Origin: Micromonospora coriariae
Lineage (GTDB): Bacteria; Actinomycetota; Actinomycetes; Mycobacteriales; Micromonosporaceae
NCBI RefSeq assembly: GCF_900091455.1
Contig: NZ_LT607412.1
Coordinates: 3,782,001-3,846,000, forward strand
DNA length: 64,000 bases
Reading direction: 5' to 3'
A program made the translations under genes and the position numbers. Position 1 is the stretch's first letter. The number at the start of each line of letters is the position of its first letter. Below the pieces are notes generated by a model. That model worked only from the letters and a program-made list of their open reading frames with translations, did not search any database and had not been told where the DNA came from. Below, piece after piece: positions 57,160 through 64,000 of the stretch.

Positions 57160-57576
57160 ATGGAGGAACATCCGGAACTGATGCCGCTGTTGACGGTCGC
57201 GGGTGGGCCGATGCGCGGGGCGAGCTTTCGGCTGCGGGCCGAGCCGCAGGTGATCGGTCGGGCGCCGACCGGTCACGTCGTCATCAACGATCCGCACCTG
57301 AGCCGGCAGCACGCGGAGGTGTGGCTGGCGTCGGAGGGCCCGGCGCTGCGTGACCTGGGCTCGACCAACGGCACCTGGCTCAACGACCGCCGGATCACCG
57401 AGGTGGAACTCCTCTCCGACGGCGACGTGATCCGGCTCGGCCGTACCGAGCTGCGCCTGTTCGATCCGGGAGTGGCCCACACCGATCCGGTCGGGCTCAG
57501 CTTCGGCCCGTCCCGGCGGGACGTCCGGCCGACGTTGCCGCTGCCGCTGGCCACGCCGCCCACCGCACGTCGCTGA
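57160..57576 (+). CDS. FHA domain protein
   Basis: 138 residues. A single forkhead-associated domain (about 14-105) with GRAPTGHVVINDPHLSRQHA and LRDLGSTNGTWLNDRRI, including the Arg, Ser-Arg-x-His and Asn-Gly phosphothreonine-binding residues. It should recognise phosphothreonine made by Ser/Thr kinases. No kinase gene is adjacent. A perfect 57-bp palindrome begins immediately after its stop codon. Confidence 0.93.
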   Translation: MEEHPELMPLLTVAGGPMRGASFRLRAEPQVIGRAPTGHVVINDPHLSRQHAEVWLASEGPALRDLGSTNGTWLNDRRITEVELLSDGDVIRLGRTELRLFDPGVAHTDPVGLSFGPSRRDVRPTLPLPLATPPTARR

Positions 57577-57633
57577 GTGAAAGGAAGGGCCCCTTATTAA
57601 CGCGACGCGTTAATAAGGGGCCCTTCCTTTCAC
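57577..57633. repeat. 57-bp perfect palindrome, GGAAGGGCCCCTT family
   Basis: Two 28-bp arms, perfectly complementary, around a single central A. The left arm starts GTGAAAGGAAGGGCCCCTTA and ends ACGCG. It starts at the first base after TGA and probably acts as a terminator for the FHA gene. Confidence 0.93.
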
Positions 57634-57724
57634 TTGAACGCGCCGTGCCCGGTGCGGGCACACACTCGGGGCGTACCCCGGATGGCTGTCGCGCACCTGG
57701 ACCGGCGCGGACCAGGGTGGCAGC

Positions 57725-58798
57725 ATGCCGCGGGTGGAGACCGAGCAGCGGACAGTGACGGCGAACGGCATCACCCAGGCGGTACGCGTGGCCGGCCCGC
57801 CGGACGGCACGCCGGTGCTGCTGATCCACGGCAACTGCTCGTCCGCGCTGTTCTGGGAGCCGCTGATCCGGCGACTGCCGCCGACGCTGCGGGTGGTCGC
57901 GCCCGACCTGCGCGGCTACGGCGCCTCGGAGACCGCCCCGGTGAACGCGACCCGGGGCCTTCGGGACTTCTCCGACGACGTGGCCGCCCTGCTGGACGAC
58001 CCGACGCTCTTCGGCGCCGCCGACGCCCGCCCGGTGGTGGTGGGGCACTCCCTCGGCGGGGGCGTGGCGATGCGACTGCTGGTCGACCACCCGCACCGGG
58101 TGGGCGCGCTGCTGCTCGCCGCGCCGGTCTCCCCGTACGGTTTCGGTGGCACCCGCGACCTGGCCGGCACGCCGACGACGCCCGACTTCGCCGGTACCGG
58201 CGCCGGCACGGCGAATCCGGACTTCGTCGCCCGGCTCACCGCGGGTGATCGCGGCACCGAGGCGCAGACCAGCCCGCGCGCCGTGCTGCGAGCCACCTAT
58301 GTGGCCGATCCGGCGTCGCTGGGCAGCGACGAGGAGTTGCTGCTCGACAGCCTGCTCTCCACCGCGACGGGGGATGACAACTACCCCGGCACGGCGACGT
58401 CCTCGGAGAACTGGCCGGGCGTGGCGCCGGGGGAGCGCGGGGTGCTCAACGCGCTCGCGCCGACCTGGTTCCGGCTCGCCGACGAGCTGGTGGCCGTCGC
58501 CGACAAGCCTCCGGTCACCTGGGTACGCGGTGACGCCGACGTGATCGTCTCGGACACCTCGCTGTTCGACCTGGCGTACCTGGGCTCGCTGGGTGCCGTA
58601 CCGGGCTGGCCCGGCGCGGCGGAGTGCCCGCCGCAGCCGATGGTCGGCCAGACCCGGGCGGTGCTGGAGCGGTACGCGGCAGCCGGTGGCGCATACCACG
58701 AGGTGGTGCTGCCCGGCTGCGGGCACAGCCCGCACCTGGAGCGGCCGGCGGAGTTCGTCGGGGAGCTGCTGGCGCTGACCGCCGTCCCGGCCGGCTGA
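57725..58798 (+). CDS. Alpha/beta hydrolase
   Basis: 357 residues. VLLIHGNCSSALFWEPLI has the oxyanion HG motif, VVVGHSLGGGVAMRLL the nucleophile elbow (Ser near 107), and LPGCGHSPHLERP the catalytic His. The acidic residue is probably in WVRGDADVIVSD. The substrate is unknown. CAGGGT ends exactly 6 nt before the ATG, without an RBS. Confidence 0.88.
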   Translation: MPRVETEQRTVTANGITQAVRVAGPPDGTPVLLIHGNCSSALFWEPLIRRLPPTLRVVAPDLRGYGASETAPVNATRGLRDFSDDVAALLDDPTLFGAADARPVVVGHSLGGGVAMRLLVDHPHRVGALLLAAPVSPYGFGGTRDLAGTPTTPDFAGTGAGTANPDFVARLTAGDRGTEAQTSPRAVLRATYVADPASLGSDEELLLDSLLSTATGDDNYPGTATSSENWPGVAPGERGVLNALAPTWFRLADELVAVADKPPVTWVRGDADVIVSDTSLFDLAYLGSLGAVPGWPGAAECPPQPMVGQTRAVLERYAAAGGAYHEVVLPGCGHSPHLERPAEFVGELLALTAVPAG

Positions 58799-58944
58799 GC
58801 GCACGCCCGGCCAGCCGGGCAGCCGGTGGCGCGGTGGGTGAAATATGCCACGGCGTCTCGACAACCCAGCGTCACGTGGCAGACTCGCGCGCATAACCTT
58901 AGCGGCCGTTCAGCGGTCGTGCGGAGTGTCTGGGGAGGCCGGTC

Positions 58945-60735
58945 GTGGCGCGCGAGTTCAGCACCGTGGGTGTGGTGGGGCTGGGCACCATGGGTGCCGG
59001 CATCGTCGAGGTCTTCGCACGCAACGGCATCGACGTCGTCGCGGTGGAGATCTCCGAGCCGGCCGTCGAGCGTGGACGGGTGACCCTGACCGGCTCCACC
59101 GACCGGGCGGTGGCCAAGGGCAAGCTCGCCCCGGAGGACCGGGACGCGCTGCTCGGCCGGGTGCACTTCGCTGTCGGGCTGGACGCGTTGCACTCCGTCG
59201 ACCTGGTCATCGAGGCGGTACCCGAGCACCTGGACCTGAAGCAGCGGATCTTCGCCGAGCTGGACCGGGTCTGCAAGCCCGAGGCGATCCTGGCGACCAA
59301 CACCTCCTCGTTGAGCGTCACCGAGATCTCGGTGGCCACCCACCGGCCCAACCAGGTCATCGGCATCCACTTCTTCAACCCGGCCCCGGTGATGAAGCTG
59401 GTCGAGGTGGTCCGGACCGTGGTCACCTCGGCCGAGGTGGTCGCCGACGTGGAGGCGCTCTGCGCCCGGCTCGGCAAGGTCGACGTGACCATCAACGACC
59501 GGGCCGGCTTCATCGCCAACGCGCTGCTCTTCGGCTACCTCAACCACGCGGTCGGCATGTTCGAGTCGCACTACGCGACGCGGGAGGACATCGACGCCGC
59601 GATGAAGCTCGGCTGCGGCCTGCCGATGGGTCCGCTGGCGCTGATGGACCTGATCGGCCTGGACACCGCGTACGAGATCCTGGACACCATGTACCGGCGC
59701 GGCGGGCGGGACCGCCGGCACGCCCCGGTGCCGCTGCTCAAGCAGATGGTGACCGCGGGGCTGCTCGGCCGGAAGTCCGGCCGGGGCTTCTACACCTACG
59801 AACGGCCCGGCTCGCCGGTGGTCGTACCCGACGAGGCGACGCCGCTGGCCACGGAGGCCGCGCTCGCCGACGGCGCGCGCGCCATCGCCAAGGTCGGCGT
59901 GGTGGGCTCCGGGACGATGGCCACCGGGATCATCGAGGTGTTCGCGAAGGCCGGCTACGAGGTCATCTCGGTGACCCGGGGCGCGGAGAAGTCCGCGAAG
60001 GTCTGCGAGGCGGTGAAGACTTCGCTGAACAAGGGCGTGGTGCGCGGCAAGCTCGCCGAGGCCGACCGGGACGCCGCGTTGGGCCGGATCAGCTGGTCCG
60101 CCACGCTCGACCACCTCGCCGACGTCGACCTGGTGGTCGAGGCGGTGGTCGAGGAGTTGAGCGTGAAGAAGGCGCTCTTCGCGAGCCTCGATGAGATCTG
60201 CAAGCCGGGCGTGGTGCTGGCGACGACCACCTCCTCGCTGCCGGTGATCGACGTGGCGATGGCCACCCAGCGGCCCGCCGACGTGGTGGGGCTGCACTTC
60301 TTCAACCCGGCGCCGGTCATGCCGCTGGTCGAGGTGGTCCGCACCATCCGTACCTCCCCGGAGACCACGGCGACCGCCCGGGCGGTCTGCGCCGCGCTGG
60401 GCAAGACCGGCGTGGTGTGCGGCGACCGGTCCGGGTTCATCGTCAACGCGCTGCTCTTCCCGTACCTCAACGACGCGGTGAAGATGCTGGAGGCCAGCTA
60501 CTCCACGGCCGACGATATCGACTACGCGATGAAGCTGGGCTGCGGTTACCCGATGGGCCCGTTCGAGCTGCTCGACGTGGTCGGGCTGGACGTCTCGCTG
60601 GCCATCCAGCGGGAGCTGTACCTGGAGTTGCGTGAGCCGGGCTTCGCGCCCGCGCCGCTGCTGGAGCACCTCGTCACCGCCGGCTACCTGGGCCGCAAGA
60701 CCCGTCGGGGCTTCCGCGACCACTCGCACCGCTGA
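58945..60735 (+). CDS. Tandem-duplicated 3-hydroxyacyl-CoA dehydrogenase
   Basis: 596 residues made of two complete 3-hydroxybutyryl-CoA dehydrogenase units (about 1-290 and 308-596). Each has a Rossmann motif (GLGTMGAGIVEVFA; GSGTMATGIIEVFA), a catalytic Ser (NTSSLSV; TTSSLPV), HFFNPAPVM and VEVVRT with His and Glu, and GRKSGRGFYTY or GRKTRRGF. The second unit has Ala in place of the third Gly of GxGxxG, which may weaken NAD binding. It probably acts in acyl-CoA or aromatic acid degradation. GTG start with RBS GGGGAGG. Confidence 0.9.
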   Translation: MAREFSTVGVVGLGTMGAGIVEVFARNGIDVVAVEISEPAVERGRVTLTGSTDRAVAKGKLAPEDRDALLGRVHFAVGLDALHSVDLVIEAVPEHLDLKQRIFAELDRVCKPEAILATNTSSLSVTEISVATHRPNQVIGIHFFNPAPVMKLVEVVRTVVTSAEVVADVEALCARLGKVDVTINDRAGFIANALLFGYLNHAVGMFESHYATREDIDAAMKLGCGLPMGPLALMDLIGLDTAYEILDTMYRRGGRDRRHAPVPLLKQMVTAGLLGRKSGRGFYTYERPGSPVVVPDEATPLATEAALADGARAIAKVGVVGSGTMATGIIEVFAKAGYEVISVTRGAEKSAKVCEAVKTSLNKGVVRGKLAEADRDAALGRISWSATLDHLADVDLVVEAVVEELSVKKALFASLDEICKPGVVLATTTSSLPVIDVAMATQRPADVVGLHFFNPAPVMPLVEVVRTIRTSPETTATARAVCAALGKTGVVCGDRSGFIVNALLFPYLNDAVKMLEASYSTADDIDYAMKLGCGYPMGPFELLDVVGLDVSLAIQRELYLELREPGFAPAPLLEHLVTAGYLGRKTRRGFRDHSHR

Positions 60736-60775
60736 CGAGGTCAACGCCGGACGGTCCCGGCCGCGTCTGAGGGGT

Positions 60776-61270
60776 GTGACCTTCGAGGAGTACGTCGGCA
60801 GCCGCGGCCCGGCCCTGATCCGGCTGGCGCGGCTGCTGACCGGCGACGACCACCGGGCCGAGGACCTCACCCAGGAGGTGCTGGCCCGGGCGTACGTGCA
60901 CTGGCGCAAGATCTCCCGGGCCGACCGGCCCGACGTGTACGTGCGCCGGATGCTCGTCAACGCCAACAATTCCTGGTGGCGCCGCCGGTCGAGTCGCGAG
61001 CTGGCCGTCGACACCGTCGTCGACCGACCGCAGCGTGGCGACCTCAGCGGTGAGGTGGCCGACCGGGACCAGATGTGGCGGCTGATCCTCGGCCTGCCCG
61101 ACCGCCAGCGGGCGGTGCTGGTGCTGCGCTACTACGAGGACCTCGACGACGCGACGATCGCCCAGATCCTCGACTGCTCGCCGGTCACCGTCCGCACCCA
61201 TGCGATGCGGGCCTTCGCGAACCTCCGGGAGCGCTGCGGCATCCCGGCCAAGAACGGGAGCCGGCCGTGA
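60776..61270 (+). CDS. ECF sigma factor, SigE family
   Basis: 164 residues. Region 2 (ALIRLARLLTGDDHRAEDLTQ, AYVHWRKI, DVYVRRMLVNANNSWWRRRS) recognises the -10, and region 4 (LPDRQRAVLVLRYYEDLDDATIA, CSPVTVRTHAMRAFANLRE) has the helix-turn-helix for the -35. It belongs to the large actinobacterial SigE-type ECF group. The GTG overlaps another GTG; homology starts at TFEEYVGSRG. The next gene overlaps its stop by 4 bp and is probably its membrane regulator. Confidence 0.93.
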   Translation: MTFEEYVGSRGPALIRLARLLTGDDHRAEDLTQEVLARAYVHWRKISRADRPDVYVRRMLVNANNSWWRRRSSRELAVDTVVDRPQRGDLSGEVADRDQMWRLILGLPDRQRAVLVLRYYEDLDDATIAQILDCSPVTVRTHAMRAFANLRERCGIPAKNGSRP

Positions 61271-62331
61271 TTGACCTCGACGAACAGATCGTCCAGACCC
61301 TGCGGGAGCGTGCCGAGGGCGACGTGGACCCCAACCGGCTGCTGCGGGCGTCCCGCGCTCGCGGCCGCCGCCGGCAGACACGCCGCCAGGTCGCTGCAGG
61401 CACCGCGCTGGCCCTGGTCGGAGCCCTCGGCTTCGCCGGGGTGACCGGGACGGGCCTCGACGGACTGACCGGCCGTCTGCCCTGGACCGCCACCGCGCCG
61501 GCCGAGGCCACGCCGGTGCCGCCTCGGGTCGACGGGGTGCCCGGGGCCGCCGCCGACCCTGCGCTGATCGGCACCGATCCGAATGTGCTGCACTTCGGCC
61601 TCGACCCGACCCGCGCACGCTACCTGAGCTGGGAGGTCCTCACGGGTCGGACCGAGACCGTGCGGTTCAGCGTGCGCGACGGCCAACCCGTGCACGTCGA
61701 CGTGAGCAGATCAGCCGAGTTGCCCACAAACGTGACGTTCGATGGTGCTTCCGTTGACTTTCCCAAGGCGGGGCCCCAGACCTTCGACGGCGCCGTCCAG
61801 CCGGCCGCCGGCACGGCCGGTGGGCTGGTGAAGTCGTGGCAGCCGGCACCGGGCGTGTACGCCCGTGCCTTCCTGCCGCGCGGGGGCCGGGCCGGGCTGG
61901 AGCAGGCAGTCGAGGCCCTACGCTGGAACGAGGCCCGCCGTTGCGCCGCGCCCCTGCGGCTCGGTGCCCTGCCCGAGAGCGCGACGATCAGTTCCTGTTC
62001 GGTCGACATCACCTCGTACCCGAGACTGGTGACCGCCCAGTTCACCCTTCTGCGAGCGAAGAGCCAGGTCATGTCGGTGCGGTACCGGTATGTGGTTCAG
62101 GCGGGCACCCACACCGGGGGGAACCGGACCATCGCCGGCCGACCGGCATTCCTCTCGGCGGACGGGAGGAGGCTGGAGCTCTTCGGCATTCCCAGGACGG
62201 AGGTGATCGCCGAGTTCGACTGGGAGTGGGAGCCTCGCACCAAACCGAGGTTCACCGAGGCGGACGCCACGACGGTGCTGGCGGGGGCGCGGGTCATCGA
62301 GGACCCGACGCGGCTGGAGAACTGGGAGTGA
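61267..62331 (+). CDS. Membrane protein, probable regulator of the ECF sigma factor
   Basis: 354 residues. A 45-residue acidic-then-basic cytoplasmic N-terminus (IDLDEQIVQTLRERAEGDVD, RRRQTRRQ), one transmembrane helix (VAAGTALALVGALGFAGVTG) and a large external domain of unknown fold with few Cys. The topology and the 4-bp GTGA overlap with the sigma gene suggest an anti-sigma factor, although no ZAS zinc motif is present. The external domain is not recognised. Confidence 0.7.
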   Translation: MIDLDEQIVQTLRERAEGDVDPNRLLRASRARGRRRQTRRQVAAGTALALVGALGFAGVTGTGLDGLTGRLPWTATAPAEATPVPPRVDGVPGAAADPALIGTDPNVLHFGLDPTRARYLSWEVLTGRTETVRFSVRDGQPVHVDVSRSAELPTNVTFDGASVDFPKAGPQTFDGAVQPAAGTAGGLVKSWQPAPGVYARAFLPRGGRAGLEQAVEALRWNEARRCAAPLRLGALPESATISSCSVDITSYPRLVTAQFTLLRAKSQVMSVRYRYVVQAGTHTGGNRTIAGRPAFLSADGRRLELFGIPRTEVIAEFDWEWEPRTKPRFTEADATTVLAGARVIEDPTRLENWE

Positions 62332-62395
62332 GCGCAGCCGTCGGCCGGACCGCCCCCGGGGCTGGTCCGGCCGACGGAACGTACGCTTGGTGACT

Positions 62396-62722
62396 GTGAG
62401 CCCCCGTCGCAATCGCCCTCGCCGGGACGAGAACGCCAACCTGGACGCCGATCGTGTCCGGCAGGGCGTCGCCTCGGTGCAGCAGTGGACCGACGGCGCC
62501 TGGCAGGTACGCGGGATCGGCGCGGGCGCGTCGGTCAAGACGTACCGCTGCCCGGGCTGTGACCAGGAGATCCGGCCGGGGGTGGCGCACCTGGTGGCCT
62601 GGCCGGCGGACGGCCTGGGTGACCTGACCGACCGGCGGCACTGGCACAGCGGCTGCTGGCGCGCCCGGGAGCGGCGTGGCCCCGCGGTGCAGCGCGGCCG
62701 GGGCGCCCCGCGCCACGGCTGA
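62396..62722 (+). CDS. Conserved actinobacterial zinc-ribbon-like protein
   Basis: 108 residues. Basic N-terminus (SPRRNRPRRDE), then KTYRCPGCDQEIRPGVAHLV and HWHSGCWRARERRG: a CxxC...HxxC arrangement that could bind zinc. Similar proteins are annotated in Streptomyces as ATP/GTP-binding without evidence. GTG is chosen because TACGCT lies 8 nt upstream. Its function is unknown. Confidence 0.75.
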   Translation: MSPRRNRPRRDENANLDADRVRQGVASVQQWTDGAWQVRGIGAGASVKTYRCPGCDQEIRPGVAHLVAWPADGLGDLTDRRHWHSGCWRARERRGPAVQRGRGAPRHG

Positions 62723-62788
62723 GCGATCTGGATCACCCTCTTCGCGCCCGAGCGGGCGAAGGCGGCGACTTCGGGCCAGACTTGACGG

Positions 62789-63598
62789 GTGAGCACACCG
62801 ATCCGCGCGTCGTCGGTCCTGCCCGGTCGCCGGGAGGACATCGAGCTGCACACCGCCGACGGCCTGCGGCTGGTCGGTGAGCTGGCCCTACCGGCCGACC
62901 GGCCGCCGGTGGCCACCCTGGTCTGCCTGCACCCGCTGCCCACCCACGGCGGGATGATGGACAGCCACGTGTTCCGCAAGGCGGCCTGGCGGCTGCCGGC
63001 GCTGGCCGACGTGGCCGTGCTCCGGTTCAACACCCGGGGGACCAGCAGCCTGCGCGGCACCAGCGAGGGGGCCTTCGACGCGGCCGTCGGCGAGCGGTAC
63101 GACGTCGCCGCCGCCATCGAGTACGCGGAGTTCGCCGAGCTGCCGAACATCTGGCTGGTCGGCTGGTCGTTCGGCACCGACCTGGCGCTCAAGTACGGCT
63201 GCGACCCGGCGATCGCCGGGGCGATCCTGCTCTCCCCGCCGCTGCGCTTCTCGGCTCCGGAGGATCTGGCCACCTGGGCCGGTTCCGGTCGGCCGTTGGT
63301 GGCCCTGGTGCCGGAGTTCGACGACTACCTGCGCCCGGCCGAGGCCCGGGAGCGGCTCGCCGCGGTGCCGCAGGCCGAGGTGGTGGGTGTGCCGGGCGCC
63401 AAGCACCTCTGGGTGGGCGACGCCGAGACGGTGCTCGACGAGATCGTCCGCCGGGTGAACCCGGCGGTCGCGGTGCCGCTGCCGACGACCTGGGACGGCC
63501 CGATGGAGACCGGTGACGTCAGCGGGTACGCCGACCGGACGGTGGCCTCGTTCGCCGACACTCCCGTTCCCGGCCCGCTCGCCAACAGGGCCGACTGA
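62789..63598 (+). CDS. Alpha/beta hydrolase
   Basis: 269 residues. LVCLHPLPTHGGMMDSHVF contains the oxyanion region, LVGWSFGTDLALKYG the nucleophile Ser (about 132), and PGAKHLWVGDAE the catalytic His. FNTRGTSSLRGTSEG resembles the CocE/dienelactone-hydrolase-like group of short-chain hydrolases. The substrate is unknown. CAGACT ends exactly 6 nt before the GTG. Confidence 0.88.
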   Translation: MSTPIRASSVLPGRREDIELHTADGLRLVGELALPADRPPVATLVCLHPLPTHGGMMDSHVFRKAAWRLPALADVAVLRFNTRGTSSLRGTSEGAFDAAVGERYDVAAAIEYAEFAELPNIWLVGWSFGTDLALKYGCDPAIAGAILLSPPLRFSAPEDLATWAGSGRPLVALVPEFDDYLRPAEARERLAAVPQAEVVGVPGAKHLWVGDAETVLDEIVRRVNPAVAVPLPTTWDGPMETGDVSGYADRTVASFADTPVPGPLANRAD

Positions 63599-63608
63599 CC
63601 CGTACGGC

Positions 63609-64000
63609 TCAGCGGGTCTCCTGGCGGGGCAGCACCACCTCGCGCAGGATCAGTTGCAGCGCGGCCACCGTGGGGATGGCGATCAGCGCGCCCACCACGC
63701 CCAGCAGCGCCACCCCGAGCAGCGCGGCCAGCAGGGCGGCCACCTCGTTGACCTCCACCGAGCGCCGCATCACCTTCGGGTAGATCAGGTAGTTCTCGAC
63801 CTGCTGGTAGATGAGGAAGAAGACAGCGCAGGCGATGCCGGTCGGCAGGTCGGTGGCGAAGCCGACCAGGCTCACGATCACCGCGCCGAGGGTGGCGCCG
63901 ATCTGCGGGATCAGGTCGGTCACCGCGACCACCACGGCCAGCGCGAAGGGGTACGGCAGCCCGACGACCAGCGCGAAGACGAAGGTGGTCGCGCCGGCCA
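63609..64000 (-). CDS. AI-2E family transporter (C-terminal part)
   Basis: The frame continues beyond the window end, so the N-terminus is missing. At least 130 residues remain: LPYPFALAVVVAVTDLIPQI, GATLGAVIVSLVGFATDLPT and YQQVENYLIYPKVMRRSVEV are the family core (PxxG-like IPQIG and QQxENxxxxP motifs). Members export autoinducer-2 or act as Na+/H+ antiporters; the role here is unknown. Convergent with the hydrolase gene with only 10 bp between. Confidence 0.9.
   Translation of the reverse strand, partial: AGATTFVFALVVGLPYPFALAVVVAVTDLIPQIGATLGAVIVSLVGFATDLPTGIACAVFFLIYQQVENYLIYPKVMRRSVEVNEVAALLAALLGVALLGVVGALIAIPTVAALQLILREVVLPRQETR

Noticed and set aside
58381..61014. 877-codon minus-strand frame opposite the dehydrogenase and sigma genes
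   Set aside because: Same artefact; low-complexity translation and no RBS or motif.

Overview
High-GC actinobacterial chromosome, most likely Micromonospora or a close Micromonosporaceae relative. The reasons are the strong GC bias at third codon positions, many GTG starts, the conserved blocks argS-lysA-hom-thrC...thrB-rho-rpmE-prfA-prmC and atpBEFHAGD, and families of short intergenic palindromes. This genus call is inference. Nothing looks like a prophage, plasmid or biosynthetic cluster; the window is core chromosome with small accessory insertions.

Layout. 1-5.9 kb: end of a DHA2 drug exporter, a stand-alone LigD-type polymerase, a secreted GH18 chitinase, tRNA-Arg(CCG), a degenerate IS630-like gene and a DUF3105/DUF305 pair. 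6-17.4 kb: argS, lysA, hom, thrC and thrB (arginyl-tRNA, lysine and threonine supply), with an RND exporter and an MFS exporter lying between thrC and thrB. 17.4-30.2 kb: rho with a very long Arg/Glu/Asp/Gly repeat region, a secreted phosphodiester glycosidase-phosphoesterase fusion, a T4-Pnkp-like repair enzyme, rpmE behind a sigma-R type promoter, prfA, a diguanylate cyclase, prmC, a Sua5-type gene and a low-molecular-weight phosphatase. 30.3-35.3 kb: class A PBP, an SDR-like protein, glyA.

35.2-45 kb: ATP synthase. Two small AtpI-like genes precede atpBEFHAGD. A perfect terminator follows atpD, then an LCP-family cell-wall ligase gene, and only then atpC with its own promoter, followed by a DUF2550 gene. 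45-52.2 kb: PduO-type cobalamin adenosyltransferase (with a VOC-gene remnant behind it), MurA carrying Asp at the fosfomycin-target Cys position, a 3-hydroxybutyryl-CoA dehydrogenase, an ABC-2 exporter and ethylmalonyl-CoA mutase (MeaA). PduO could supply the adenosylcobalamin that MeaA needs.

52.2-64 kb: DUF1540 protein, an 0.86-kb non-coding stretch with a 77-bp palindrome and three tandem GGAAT-N18-GTT promoters in front of a secreted lysozyme-like gene, DUF4126 protein, NucS mismatch endonuclease, aldehyde dehydrogenase, FHA protein, two alpha/beta hydrolases, a tandem-duplicated 3-hydroxyacyl-CoA dehydrogenase, an ECF sigma factor with a membrane partner, and a partial AI-2E family permease.

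The most unusual signals are non-coding: (1) a length-conserved 75-77 bp palindrome in three copies, one abutting a truncated gene; (2) a GGAAGGGCCCCTT palindrome family that begins directly at stop codons in all three cases; (3) the triple sigma-R-like promoter array; and (4) a -10-like hexamer 6-8 nt upstream of the start codon in about 15 genes, which points to widespread leaderless transcription.
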